Shown here one piece after another: positions 24,977 through 33,659 of a stretch of 36,880 nt of DNA (its first letter is position 1; every line of letters begins with the position of its first letter). Below the pieces are notes generated by a model. The model was not told where the DNA came from. It ran no database searches and saw only the letters and a list, made by a program, of their open reading frames with translations. This DNA comes from Pseudomonas cyclaminis (GTDB taxonomy: Bacteria; Pseudomonadota; Gammaproteobacteria; Pseudomonadales; Pseudomonadaceae). The stretch covers positions 1-36,880 of the forward strand of contig NZ_JADDUM010000208.1 of assembly GCF_015163715.1 (NCBI RefSeq), written 5' to 3'. The position numbers and the translations under genes are program-made.

Positions 24977-26266
24977 ATGTCCTCCGTGCCCGCAAGCAGT
25001 GCGCAACCTTCGCGCCCGCTGACCCGCAACGACTATAAAACCCTGTCGCTGTCTGCCTTGGGCGGGGCGCTGGAATTTTATGATTTCATCATTTTCGTGT
25101 TTTTCGCCACCGTGGTCGGAAAACTGTTCTTCCCTGCCGACATGCCTGAATGGCTGCGCATGATGCAGACCTTCGGTATTTTTGCCGCCGGTTATCTGGC
25201 CCGCCCGCTGGGCGGCATCATCATGGCGCACTTCGGCGACCTGCTGGGCCGCAAGAAAATGTTCACCCTGAGCATCTTCATGATGGCCGTACCGACCCTG
25301 ATCATGGGCCTGCTGCCGACCTACGCGCAGATCGGCCTGTGGGCGCCGATCCTGCTGCTGCTGATGCGCGTTATCCAGGGCGCGGCGATTGGCGGCGAAG
25401 TGCCGGGCGCGTGGGTGTTCGTCTCCGAACACGTACCGCCACGCCATATCGGCTACGCCTGCGGCACCCTGACCAGCGGTCTTACCGCCGGTATCCTGCT
25501 GGGCTCGCTGGTGGCCACCGCCATCAACACGCTTTACACCCCTGAGCAGGTGTCGGATTACGCCTGGCGTATCCCGTTCCTGCTGGGTGGCGTGTTCGGC
25601 CTGCTGTCGGTGTACCTGCGTCGCTGGCTGCATGAAACGCCGATCTTCGCTGAAATGCAGCAACGCAAGACGTTGGCCGCCGAGCTGCCATTGCGCGCGG
25701 TACTGCGCGACCACCGTGGCGCCATCGTGCTGTCGATGCTGCTGACCTGGCTGCTGTCGGCCGGTGTGGTGGTGGTTATCCTCATGACCCCGACTGTGCT
25801 GCAAACCATCTACCACTTCAGCCCGACCGTTGCGCTGCAAGCCAACAGCCTGGCTATCGTGACCTTGAGCCTGGGCTGCATCGCCTCCGGCGCATTGGCG
25901 GACCGCTTCGGTGCAGGCCGCGTGCTCATCAGCGGTTGCGCGCTGCTGCTGGCAACCTCTTGGACGCTCTACCACAGCCTGCTGGCTCACCCGGACTGGC
26001 TGTTCCCGCTGTACGCTTTGACCGGTCTGTTTGTCGGCACAATCGGCGTGGTGCCCTACGTGATGGTCAAAGCCTTCCCGCCGGTGGTGCGTTTCAGCGG
26101 GTTGTCGTTTTCCTACAACGTGGCCTACGCCGTGTTTGGTGGCCTCACGCCGCTGGCGGTGTCGTTGCTGATGAAGGAAAGCCCGATGGGCCCGTCTTAC
26201 TACGTGGCCGCCCTGTGTGTGATGGGGATGGGTGTAGGCGTGTATCTGTGGAAACGCGGGCGCTAA
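24977..26266 (+). CDS. MFS transporter, metabolite:proton symporter (MHS) type
   Basis: This 429-aa protein has twelve hydrophobic segments and the MHS hallmark GALEFYDFIIFVFFATVVGKLFFP in the first helix. HFGDLLGRKKMF follows in the loop between helices 2 and 3, then RVIQGAAIGGEVPGAWVFVSEH. It is a proton-coupled uptake carrier of the ProP/KgtP/citrate type; the substrate cannot be told. I start at ATG 24977 (AGAGAAG upstream). The frame is open further upstream but the text there is not protein-like. It is single, with a REPIN after the stop. Confidence 0.93.
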   Translation: MSSVPASSAQPSRPLTRNDYKTLSLSALGGALEFYDFIIFVFFATVVGKLFFPADMPEWLRMMQTFGIFAAGYLARPLGGIIMAHFGDLLGRKKMFTLSIFMMAVPTLIMGLLPTYAQIGLWAPILLLLMRVIQGAAIGGEVPGAWVFVSEHVPPRHIGYACGTLTSGLTAGILLGSLVATAINTLYTPEQVSDYAWRIPFLLGGVFGLLSVYLRRWLHETPIFAEMQQRKTLAAELPLRAVLRDHRGAIVLSMLLTWLLSAGVVVVILMTPTVLQTIYHFSPTVALQANSLAIVTLSLGCIASGALADRFGAGRVLISGCALLLATSWTLYHSLLAHPDWLFPLYALTGLFVGTIGVVPYVMVKAFPPVVRFSGLSFSYNVAYAVFGGLTPLAVSLLMKESPMGPSYYVAALCVMGMGVGVYLWKRGR

Positions 26267-26280
26267 ATCACCCCGTTCCC

Positions 26281-26378
26281 CTGTGGCGAGGGAGCTTGCT
26301 CCCGCTGGACTGCGTAGCGGCCCCCAAAAAAACGGGAGCGCTACGCACTCCAGCGCGAGCAAGCTCGCTCACTACAGG
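26281..26378. repeat. REPIN 3 upstream of pstS
   Basis: The arms CTGTGGCGAGGGAGCTTGC (26281) and GCAAGCTCGCTCACTACAG (to 26377) pair, and the inner GACTGCGTAGCG and CGCTACGCACTC also pair. The inner spacer has a run of seven A's. It lies between the transporter gene and pstS, at least 120 bp upstream of the Pho boxes, so it should not touch PhoB control. Its arm sequence differs from those of elements 1, 2 and 4. Confidence 0.85.
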
Positions 26379-26500
26379 GATCGTGTTCTATAGGAAATAC
26401 CGGGTATTTCTGAACCTGCGACTCAAGCGCTTCAACTTCCTCGCAAGACCCTCATTCATTGGCCTTCTCCCTTCCTGACAGGCGATTCTTAAATAGTGGC

Positions 26501-26540
26501 CTTTCATCTAACTGTCACATTCCAGACATAGAGTGTTCAC
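26501..26540 (+). promoter_or_regulatory. Pho box with four half-sites upstream of pstS
   Basis: CTTTCAT (26501), CTGTCAC (26512), CAGACAT (26523) and TGTTCAC (26534) recur every 11 bp with 4-bp spacers. This is the PhoB binding pattern CTGTCAT-N4-CTGTCAT, doubled. The -10 would lie soon after 26540, and the pstS ATG follows at 26597. PhoB-phosphate would activate pstS when phosphate is scarce. Confidence 0.8.
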
Positions 26541-26596
26541 ACGGCCTCCCGATACTTGGCCCCGATCCAACTATCCCTATCTGCTAGGAGCAAGGC

Positions 26597-27583
26597 ATGA
26601 AACTGAAACGTTTGATGGCGGCAATGACTTTTGTCGCTGCTGGCGTTGCGACCGCCAACGCGGTGGCCGCTGGTGTTGATCCGGCAATCCCGGCGTACGT
26701 GAAGACCACTGGTGTGTCGGGCAACTTGTCCAGCGTCGGTTCCGATACCCTGGCTAACCTGATGACCCTGTGGGCCGAGGGTTACAAAAAGGAATACCCG
26801 AACGTCAACATCCAGATTCAAGCTGCCGGTTCTGCTACTGCGCCACCTGCGCTGACTGAAGGCACCTCCAACCTGGGCCCGATGAGCCGCAAGATGAAGG
26901 ACACCGAACTGGCGGCCTTCGAGCAGAAGTACGGCTACAAGCCAACCGCTATCCCGGTTGCCGTGGATGCCCTGGCCGTGTTCGTGCACAAGGACAACCC
27001 GATCCAGCACCTGACCATGGAACAGGTCGACGCGATCTTCTCCTCGACGCGTCTGTGCGGTGGCAAAGCTGACGTGAAAACCTGGGGCGAACTGGGCGTG
27101 ACTGGCGACCTGGCCAACAAGCCAGTGCAGCTGTTCGGTCGTAACTCGGTGTCCGGCACCTACGGCTACTTCAAGGAAGAAGCCCTGTGCAAAGGCGACT
27201 ACAAGCCTAACGTGAACGAACAGCCAGGCTCGGCTTCGGTCGTGCAGTCGATCAGCTCCTCGCTGAACGGCATCGGTTACTCGGGCATCGGCTACAAGAC
27301 CGCCAGCGTGAAAACCGTGCCTCTGGCCAAGAAAGGCAGCACTGACTACATCGAAGACACCGAAGAAAACGCCCTGAACGGCAAGTACCCGCTGTCGCGT
27401 TTCCTCTACGTGTATGTCAACAAAGCCCCGAACAAGCCTCTGGCTCCGCTGGAAGCTGAGTTCGTGAAACTGGTGCTGTCCAAACAGGGCCAGGAAGTTG
27501 TAGTGAAAGACGGCTACATCCCACTGCCAGCCAAAGTGGCCGCCAAGGCCCTGGCTGACCTGGGTCTGAAAGAAGGCAACTGA
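26597..27583 (+). CDS. pstS: Phosphate ABC transporter substrate-binding protein
   Basis: This 328-aa periplasmic phosphate-binding protein has a signal peptide of about 25 residues (cleavage after AVAA). It shows the PstS-type phosphate-site segments [50 protein letters not shown] and [20 protein letters not shown] and the Arg nearby bind the oxyanion. It delivers phosphate to PstC-PstA and, with PstB and PhoU, signals to PhoR. AGGAGCAAGGC precedes ATG 26597. A 10-bp hairpin follows the stop, and pstC has its own Pho box. The protein is of the long Pseudomonas type, not the short E. coli type. Confidence 0.97.
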   Translation: MKLKRLMAAMTFVAAGVATANAVAAGVDPAIPAYVKTTGVSGNLSSVGSDTLANLMTLWAEGYKKEYPNVNIQIQAAGSATAPPALTEGTSNLGPMSRKMKDTELAAFEQKYGYKPTAIPVAVDALAVFVHKDNPIQHLTMEQVDAIFSSTRLCGGKADVKTWGELGVTGDLANKPVQLFGRNSVSGTYGYFKEEALCKGDYKPNVNEQPGSASVVQSISSSLNGIGYSGIGYKTASVKTVPLAKKGSTDYIEDTEENALNGKYPLSRFLYVYVNKAPNKPLAPLEAEFVKLVLSKQGQEVVVKDGYIPLPAKVAAKALADLGLKEGN

Positions 27584-27591
27584 TTGCCTTC

Positions 27592-27615
27592 GCGGGGCCG
27601 GGATACCGGCCCCGC
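27592..27615 (+). terminator. Hairpin between pstS and pstC
   Basis: GCGGGGCCGG-GATA-CCGGCCCCGC is a 10-bp stem 9 bp after the pstS stop, followed by ATCCGAATTTTC. The U tract is short and displaced. It may partly end transcription or protect the pstS mRNA end, letting pstS be made in excess over the permeases. Confidence 0.55.
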
Positions 27616-27664
27616 ATCCGAATTTTCTAGTCCGCTGCCAGCTATGCTTCGCGGCGGATTTGTT

Positions 27665-27693
27665 GCGTCACTGCACTGTCATCTTTCTGTCAT
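27665..27693 (+). promoter_or_regulatory. Pho box upstream of pstC
   Basis: GCGTCAC (27665), CTGTCAT (27676) and CTGTCAT (27687) repeat at 11-bp period; the last two match the PhoB half-site exactly with a CTTT spacer. This is the strongest Pho box in the window. It gives pstCAB-phoU its own PhoB-dependent promoter, separate from that of pstS. Confidence 0.88.
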
Positions 27694-27715
27694 ACAGGAT
27701 CGCTAGGGTGTGCGC

Positions 27716-30001
27716 ATGAATGATCTGGCCAATTCCACCATGACGACGACTTCTCCTCCCAAGCGCATTGATTTCAATACGCCTGAGCTGCAACGCAAGC
27801 GCCGCATTCGCGCGCTCAAAGATCGCCTGACCCGTTGGTACGTGCTGGTGGGCGGCCTCGCCGTCCTCGGTGCTATCACCCTGATCTTCTTCTTCCTCGC
27901 CTACGTCGTCGCGCCGTTGTTCCAGGGCGCGTCGTTGACCAAGGAAGACGCGCTCACCCCGGCCTGGATCCAGGACGCCGGCAAGCCGCTGATGATCTCC
28001 CTCGAAGAGCAGAACCAGGTCGCCATGCGGGTTTCCGATAAGGGCCAGGCACTGTTCTTTAATGTAGAGACTGGCGCCGAGCTCAAGCGCGTCGACCTGG
28101 CGCTTCCCGTCGGCACCAGCGTCGCGTCCATCGGTGAAGACCAGCCAGGCAGCCCGCTGGTGATCCTCGGTTTGTCCAATGGCCAGTCGTTGGTGTTCCG
28201 CCACACCTATAAAGTGTCCTACCCGGACGGCAAGAAGACCATCACGCCAGCGATTGAATACCCTTACGGTGAAACGCCGATCGTGCTGGATGACGCCGGT
28301 CGCCCGTTGGAGCATGTAGCCCTCAACGCCACCGACACCTCCCTGGTGGTGGCCGGTTCGGCCGGTTCGCACCTGAACGTGCTGACCCTGAGCCGCGAAG
28401 AGAACATGATGACTGGCGAAGTCACCAGCGAGCAGAAGCGTGTCGAGCTGCCGCAAATGACCGAGCCGGTGAAGGCGATCTTCATCGATCCGCGCCAGCA
28501 GTGGCTGTATGTGATCAACGGCCGTGCCCTGGCCGACGTGTTCAGCCTGCGCGACAAGAGCCTCAACGGGCGCTACAAACTGTTGGAAGATGGCAACGCC
28601 GAAATCACCGCCAGCACCCAACTGGTCGGCGGTATCTCCTTGATCATCGGTAACTCCAAAGGCGGCCTGGCCCAGTGGTTCATGGCCCGCGATCCGGATG
28701 GCGAGCAGCGCTTCAAGCAGATCCGTACCTTCCAGATGGGCACGGCGCCCATCGTTGAAATCACCGCCGAAGAACGCCGCAAGGGCTTCACCGCCCTCGA
28801 CGCTTCCGGCCAGTTCGGCGTGTTCCACAGCACCGCCCATCGCACCTTGCTGGTCGACCCGGTGGTCGACGGCCAGGGCGTGTTCGGCCTGTCGCCACGG
28901 GCGAACCGTGTGATCGTGGAAGCCGGCGGCAAACTGCAACCGTTGCTGCTCGACAACCCGCACCCGGAAGTGTCCTGGAGCGCCTTGTGGAGCAAGGTCT
29001 GGTACGAAAACTACGACGAGCCTAAATACGTCTGGCAATCGACCGCCGCCAACACCGACTTCGAACCCAAGATGAGCCTGGCCCCGCTGACCTTCGGTAC
29101 CTTGAAGGCCGCGTTCTACGCCATGCTGCTGGCTGCACCGCTGGCCGTCGCCGCGGCGATCTACACTGCCTACTTCATGGCCCCGAGCCTGCGCCGCAAG
29201 GTCAAGCCGGTGATCGAGTTGATGGAGGCGATGCCGACCGTGATCCTCGGCTTCTTCGCCGGCCTGTTCCTGGCGCCATACGTGGAAGGGCATCTGCCGG
29301 GGATTTTCAGCCTGCTGATGCTGCTGCCGATTGGCATCCTGGTGGCGGGCTTTGTGTTCAGCCGCTTGCCGGAGTCGATCCGCCTGCGTGTTCCCGAAGG
29401 CTGGGAAAGCGCAATCTTGATCCCGGTGATCCTGTTTGTGGGCTGGCTCTCGCTGTACATGAGCCCGTACCTGGAAACCTGGTTCTTCGGCGGCGACATG
29501 CGCATGTGGATCTCCCACGACCTGGGGATCACCTACGACCAGCGCAACGCCCTGGTCGTCGGCCTGGCCATGGGGTTCGCGGTGATCCCGAACATCTACT
29601 CCATCGCCGAAGACGCCGTATTCAGCGTGCCGCGCGGCCTGACCCTGGGCTCGCTGGCCCTGGGTGCCACGCCGTGGCAGACCATGACGCGGGTGGTGAT
29701 CCTGACCGCCAGCCCGGGCATCTTCTCCGCCCTGATGATCGGCATGGGCCGTGCAGTCGGCGAGACCATGATCGTGCTGATGGCCACCGGCAACACGCCG
29801 GTGATGGAGATGAACCTGTTCGAAGGCCTGCGAACGCTCGCGGCCAACGTCGCGGTGGAAATGCCGGAGTCGGAAGTGGGCGGCAGTCACTACCGCGTGC
29901 TGTTCCTCTCGGCGCTGGTGCTGCTGCTGTTCACCTTCGTCATGAACACCCTCGCCGAGCTGATCCGTCAGCGTCTGCGCAAGAAATACTCGTCGCTTTA
30001 A
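27716..30001 (+). CDS. pstC: Phosphate ABC transporter permease, oversized PstC
   Basis: This 761-aa permease is much longer than E. coli PstC (about 320 aa). After a short cytoplasmic start and one membrane helix (about residues 45-70), a periplasmic region of about 380 residues follows that reads like a beta-propeller with repeated short strands. The permease domain then begins near 460. The coupling motif PRGLTLGSLALGATPWQTMTRVV lies at about 638-660. AGGG is upstream of ATG 27716; the frame also has a GTG two codons earlier. Large PstC proteins occur in pseudomonads and related groups. The job of the extra domain is unknown, and it could touch PstS or the cell wall. Confidence 0.94.
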   Translation: MNDLANSTMTTTSPPKRIDFNTPELQRKRRIRALKDRLTRWYVLVGGLAVLGAITLIFFFLAYVVAPLFQGASLTKEDALTPAWIQDAGKPLMISLEEQNQVAMRVSDKGQALFFNVETGAELKRVDLALPVGTSVASIGEDQPGSPLVILGLSNGQSLVFRHTYKVSYPDGKKTITPAIEYPYGETPIVLDDAGRPLEHVALNATDTSLVVAGSAGSHLNVLTLSREENMMTGEVTSEQKRVELPQMTEPVKAIFIDPRQQWLYVINGRALADVFSLRDKSLNGRYKLLEDGNAEITASTQLVGGISLIIGNSKGGLAQWFMARDPDGEQRFKQIRTFQMGTAPIVEITAEERRKGFTALDASGQFGVFHSTAHRTLLVDPVVDGQGVFGLSPRANRVIVEAGGKLQPLLLDNPHPEVSWSALWSKVWYENYDEPKYVWQSTAANTDFEPKMSLAPLTFGTLKAAFYAMLLAAPLAVAAAIYTAYFMAPSLRRKVKPVIELMEAMPTVILGFFAGLFLAPYVEGHLPGIFSLLMLLPIGILVAGFVFSRLPESIRLRVPEGWESAILIPVILFVGWLSLYMSPYLETWFFGGDMRMWISHDLGITYDQRNALVVGLAMGFAVIPNIYSIAEDAVFSVPRGLTLGSLALGATPWQTMTRVVILTASPGIFSALMIGMGRAVGETMIVLMATGNTPVMEMNLFEGLRTLAANVAVEMPESEVGGSHYRVLFLSALVLLLFTFVMNTLAELIRQRLRKKYSSL

Positions 30002-30016
30002 GAAAGGTAGAAGTCT

Positions 30017-31687
30017 GTGAAACAGAACTCCCTGAATGGATGGTTCAAGAGCGGCGCCCCAGGCGTCTGGATCAGCGGTGGCGCGGTGTCCATCGCGGTC
30101 ATCATGACCATTGGGTTGCTGGCCGTGATTGCGGTGCGTGGCCTGGGCCACTTCTGGCCGGCTGACCTGATCCAGGCCAACTACAACGTGCCGGGCCAGG
30201 AAAACCATATCGTCATCGGCGAAGTGGTGCAGAAAGAAGAAGTGCCCCGCGAGCGCCTGAAAAGTGCTGGCCTGCCGGTGCCCGATGAAGGCCCGGAATT
30301 CATGACCCGCGAACTGATCAAGGTCGGCAACCGGGACTTGAATGGCAACGACTTCACCTGGATCGTCGGCGAATGGTTGAAGGACCAGAGCACGCCGAAA
30401 AACCTGATGGCGATCGAGCGGCGTGAGTGGGGCAACTTCTACGGCACCCTGGTCAACGTCAAGCAGGATGGCAAGGTCATCGCTGAAGGCGAGGCCGCGT
30501 GGCCGGAACTGCAAGCCCGCGTCGACCGCGTCAACAAGCTGGCCGCCCAGCTCAAGAGCCTGGAAAAAACCGATATCGGCGCGATCAACGCCGGCCTCGA
30601 ACGCATCCGCCTGCACGGTCGCAAACTGGAGCTGGAAGGCAAGCTCGATGCCACCGCCCAGGCTGATATGGATGCTGACCGCGCCGAACTGAATGCCCGT
30701 TACCAGGACATCGAAGCGCGGCTGGCCGACCTGCACGCCCAGTTCAACCGCGATGCGCTGACTGCTCGCGATGGCAACGGCAAGGAAATCGAAATCGGCA
30801 TCGGCAAAGTGGTGCACGCCTACCAGCCGAACGCCATGGGCACGATGACCAAGATCGGCTTCTACTTCAGCAAAGTCTGGGAATTCCTGAGTGATGACCC
30901 GCGGGAAGCCAACACCGAAGGCGGGATTTTCCCGGCCATCTTCGGCACCGTGATGATGACCCTGATCATGGCGATGATCGTGACCCCGTTCGGCGTACTG
31001 GCGGCGGTGTACCTGCGTGAATACGCCAAGCAGAACACCCTGACGCGCATCATCCGCATTGCTGTGAACAACCTGGCCGGCGTACCGGCCATCGTCTACG
31101 GCGTCTTCGGCCTGGGCTTCTTCGTGTATGTACTGGGTGGCTCGGTTGACCGCCTGTTCTTCGCCGAAGCCCTGCCGGCACCGACCTTCGGTACGCCGGG
31201 CCTGCTGTGGGCCTCGCTGACCCTGGCACTGCTGGCGGTGCCGGTGGTGATCGTGGCCACCGAAGAAGGCCTGGCGCGGATTCCCCGCACCGTGCGTGAA
31301 GGTTCCCTGGCGCTGGGCGCGACCAAGGCGGAAACGCTGTGGAAGATCGTGCTGCCGATGGCCAGCCCGGCCATGATGACCGGCATGATCCTCGCCGTGG
31401 CCCGTGCCGCCGGTGAAGTGGCGCCGCTGATGCTGGTAGGCGTGGTGAAACTGGCCCCGTCGCTGCCGCTGGACGGCAACTACCCGTACCTGCACCTGGA
31501 CCAGAAGATCATGCACTTGGGCTTCCACATTTATGACGTCGGCTTCCAGAGCCCCAACGTCGAAGCCGCACGGCCACTGGTGTACGCCACCGCCTTGCTG
31601 CTGGTACTGGTGATCGCCACGCTTAACTTGTCGGCGGTGTGGATACGTAACCACCTGCGCGAAAAATACAAAGCGTTGGACAGCTAA
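30017..31687 (+). CDS. pstA: Phosphate ABC transporter permease, oversized PstA
   Basis: This is a 556-aa permease with GTG start at 30017, GAAAGG upstream. After a first membrane helix (about 20-45) comes a periplasmic insert of about 240 residues ending in a clear coiled coil (about 160-247; ELQARVDRVNKLAAQLKSLE and repeats of Leu, Ala and charged residues). The permease domain follows (about 285-550). The EAA motif TVREGSLALGATKAETLWKIVLP is at about 425-447. It pairs with PstC to form the phosphate channel. E. coli PstA is about 300 aa, so both permeases here carry large periplasmic insertions. pstB follows after a repeat-rich gap of 93 bp. Confidence 0.94.
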   Translation: MKQNSLNGWFKSGAPGVWISGGAVSIAVIMTIGLLAVIAVRGLGHFWPADLIQANYNVPGQENHIVIGEVVQKEEVPRERLKSAGLPVPDEGPEFMTRELIKVGNRDLNGNDFTWIVGEWLKDQSTPKNLMAIERREWGNFYGTLVNVKQDGKVIAEGEAAWPELQARVDRVNKLAAQLKSLEKTDIGAINAGLERIRLHGRKLELEGKLDATAQADMDADRAELNARYQDIEARLADLHAQFNRDALTARDGNGKEIEIGIGKVVHAYQPNAMGTMTKIGFYFSKVWEFLSDDPREANTEGGIFPAIFGTVMMTLIMAMIVTPFGVLAAVYLREYAKQNTLTRIIRIAVNNLAGVPAIVYGVFGLGFFVYVLGGSVDRLFFAEALPAPTFGTPGLLWASLTLALLAVPVVIVATEEGLARIPRTVREGSLALGATKAETLWKIVLPMASPAMMTGMILAVARAAGEVAPLMLVGVVKLAPSLPLDGNYPYLHLDQKIMHLGFHIYDVGFQSPNVEAARPLVYATALLLVLVIATLNLSAVWIRNHLREKYKALDS

Positions 31688-31701
31688 AGCTATTAGCCAC
31701 A

Positions 31702-31749
31702 AGCGGCAAGCTACAAGCCGCTTTTGCTCAAATCTTGCAGCTTGCCGCT
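31702..31749. repeat. Inverted repeat in the pstA-pstB gap
   Basis: AGCGGCAAGCTACAAG (31702-31717) pairs with CTTGCAGCTTGCCGCT (31734-31749), with one mismatch, around a 16-base loop. Related text, AGCTTGCAGCT, follows at 31753. The same sequence family appears in the pstB-phoU gap. It lies inside an operon, so it will be in the mRNA as a stem of 16 bp. Confidence 0.7.
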
Positions 31750-31780
31750 AAAAGCTTGCAGCTACGAACGGAGTGAGACC

Positions 31781-32614
31781 ATGCAACACGACACCCATTC
31801 CCACGGCATCAACATGTCTGCCCTGGGTCGCGACAAGCAGAGCCTGAGCCTGGCCCAGGAAACCGTGGCCATCGAAGTGCCAGGCCTGAGCCTGTACTAC
31901 GGTGACAAGCAGGCGCTGTTCGACGTCAGCATGAACATCCCCAAGCAGCGCGTGACCGCCTTTATCGGCCCGTCGGGCTGCGGCAAGTCCACGCTGTTGC
32001 GCACCTTCAACCGCATGAACGACCTGGTCGACGGTTGCCGTGTGGACGGTGCGATCAACCTCTACGGCACCAACATCTACCGCAAGGGCGAAGACGTGGC
32101 CGAGCTGCGTCGCCGCGTGGGCATGGTGTTCCAGAAGCCCAACCCGTTCCCCAAGACCATCTACGAAAACGTGGTCTACGGCCTGCGCATCCAGGGCATC
32201 AACAAGAAGCGCATCCTCGACGAAGCCGTGGAGTGGGCCTTGAAAGGCGCGGCGCTGTGGGACGAGGTCAAGGACCGCCTGCATGAGTCGGCACTCGGCC
32301 TGTCCGGCGGCCAGCAGCAACGTCTGGTGATCGCCCGCACCATCGCCGTGGAGCCGGAAGTGTTGCTGCTCGACGAACCCTGCTCGGCACTCGACCCGAT
32401 CTCGACCCTGAAAGTGGAAGAGCTGATCTACGAGCTCAAGTCCAAGTTCACCATCGTTATCGTGACCCACAACATGCAACAGGCGGCGCGGGTTTCCGAC
32501 TACACCGCGTTCATGTACATGGGCAAGCTGGTTGAATTCGGCGATACCGATACCCTGTTCACCAATCCGGCGAAAAAGCAGACCGAAGACTACATCACCG
32601 GTCGCTATGGCTAG
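31781..32614 (+). CDS. pstB: Phosphate ABC transporter ATP-binding protein
   Basis: This is a 277-aa ABC ATPase, the usual Pseudomonas length. Walker [10 protein letters not shown] begins at about residue 64, the signature LSGGQQQR at about 174, and Walker [13 protein letters not shown] at about 195. The His switch is in [13 protein letters not shown]. The Q-loop segment [18 protein letters not shown] is PstB-typical. It energises the PstC-PstA channel and takes part in phosphate signalling. I start at ATG 31781 after GGAG; the open frame continues upstream through a repeat that is not coding. Repeat hairpins flank the gene on both sides. Confidence 0.97.
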   Translation: MQHDTHSHGINMSALGRDKQSLSLAQETVAIEVPGLSLYYGDKQALFDVSMNIPKQRVTAFIGPSGCGKSTLLRTFNRMNDLVDGCRVDGAINLYGTNIYRKGEDVAELRRRVGMVFQKPNPFPKTIYENVVYGLRIQGINKKRILDEAVEWALKGAALWDEVKDRLHESALGLSGGQQQRLVIARTIAVEPEVLLLDEPCSALDPISTLKVEELIYELKSKFTIVIVTHNMQQAARVSDYTAFMYMGKLVEFGDTDTLFTNPAKKQTEDYITGRYG

Positions 32615-32621
32615 TTGGGGC

Positions 32622-32713
32622 AGCTGCAAGCCGCAAGTTTCAAGCGGCAAGTAAAAGCAGTTCAACGGAACGACACACATCAGCTTGCAGCTTGTAGCTT
32701 GCGGCTTACAGCT
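32622..32713. repeat. Long imperfect inverted repeat in the pstB-phoU gap
   Basis: AGCTGCAAGCCGCAAG... (32622-32651) pairs with ...CTTGCGGCTTACAGCT (32684-32713) in a stem of about 30 bp with several mismatches; the loop is 32 bases. Its unit (AGCTTGCAGCTTGTAGCTT and AGCCGCAAG) is the same family as in the pstA-pstB gap. It fills nearly all of the 115-bp gap before phoU. Confidence 0.7.
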
Positions 32714-32729
32714 TTTGCGGAGCAAACGC

Positions 32730-33491
32730 ATGATTAGCAAAGAAGGCCTTACCCACCACATCTCCGCGCAGTTCAACGCCGAGCTTGAGGAAGTGCGCAG
32801 CCACCTCCTGGCGATGGGCGGCTTGGTGGAGAAGCAAGTCAACGACGCCGTGACCGCGCTGATCGAGGCCGACTCGGGCCTGGCCCAGCAGGTGCGTGAG
32901 ATCGACGACCAGATCAATCAGATGGAACGCAATATCGACGAGGAATGCCTGCGCATTCTCGCCCGTCGCCAGCCGGCGGCCTCGGACCTGCGTTTGATCA
33001 TCAGCATCTCCAAGTCCGTGATCGACCTGGAGCGCATCGGCGACGAAGCCACCAAGATCGCCCGCCGCGCCATTCAGCTCTGCGAAGAGGGCGAAGCGCC
33101 ACGTGGCTACGTAGAAGTGCGCCACATCGGCGACCAGGTGCGCAACATGGTGCGCGATGCCCTTGATGCGTTTGCACGCTTCGATGCCGACCTGGCGTTG
33201 TCGGTGGCGCAGTACGACAAGGTCATCGACCGCGAATACAAGACCGCCCTGCGTGAACTGGCCACCTACATGATGGAAGACCCGCGCTCTATCTCGCGGG
33301 TCTTGAGCATTATCTGGGTGCTGCGTTCCCTGGAGCGGATCGGTGATCATGCGCGCAATATCTCGGAACTGGTGATCTATCTGGTGCGCGGTACCGACGT
33401 ACGGCACATGGGCCTCAAGCGCATGAAGGCCGAAGTTGAAGGTTCTGCCGATCAAATCCCTAATGTTCCGGGCGAATCTGACGATAAGTAA
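32730..33491 (+). CDS. phoU: Phosphate signalling complex protein PhoU
   Basis: This 253-aa all-helical cytoplasmic protein has two tandem three-helix repeats. Each carries the metal-cluster motif: DLERIGDEATKI in the first and SLERIGDHARNI in the second. With PstSCAB it keeps PhoR inactive when phosphate is plentiful. I start at ATG 32730 with GGAG upstream; the in-frame extension lies in the repeat. A strong terminator follows at 33509, ending the pst operon. Confidence 0.97.
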   Translation: MISKEGLTHHISAQFNAELEEVRSHLLAMGGLVEKQVNDAVTALIEADSGLAQQVREIDDQINQMERNIDEECLRILARRQPAASDLRLIISISKSVIDLERIGDEATKIARRAIQLCEEGEAPRGYVEVRHIGDQVRNMVRDALDAFARFDADLALSVAQYDKVIDREYKTALRELATYMMEDPRSISRVLSIIWVLRSLERIGDHARNISELVIYLVRGTDVRHMGLKRMKAEVEGSADQIPNVPGESDDK

Positions 33492-33508
33492 GGTTGCCCG
33501 AGAAATTA

Positions 33509-33535
33509 ACGCCCGGCCTTTGGCCGGGCGTTTTC
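33509..33535 (+). terminator. Intrinsic terminator of the pst operon
   Basis: ACGCCCGGCC-TTT-GGCCGGGCGT is a 10-bp perfect stem, followed by TTTTCGTTT. It lies 17 bp after the phoU stop. It separates the operon from the response-regulator gene at 33660. Confidence 0.92.
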
Positions 33536-33659
33536 GTTTCTGGCATCTGAATTTTTTGCGCAGCGGAAGAAATAAAGTCCAGCTGTGACTACCGAGTTTT
33601 GGCAAAATGCCATTAGTCAGGCGTTCTGCGTGCCGAAGTTTTTATAGGATGAAGGGTCA

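Noticed and set aside
24902..26362. Minus-strand open frame of 486 codons opposite the MHS transporter
   Set aside because: Composition of a shadow frame; the plus-strand protein has clear membrane helices and family motifs.
27668..31702. Minus-strand open frame of 1344 codons opposite pstC and pstA
   Set aside because: It is a mirror of the high-G+C third-position bias of the plus-strand genes. It has no ribosome-binding site, and the text is rich in His, Gln and Arg with no domain.
31688..32729. Repeats around pstB considered as a CRISPR array
   Set aside because: The units are inverted and unequal in length, with no regular spacers, and no cas gene is near.
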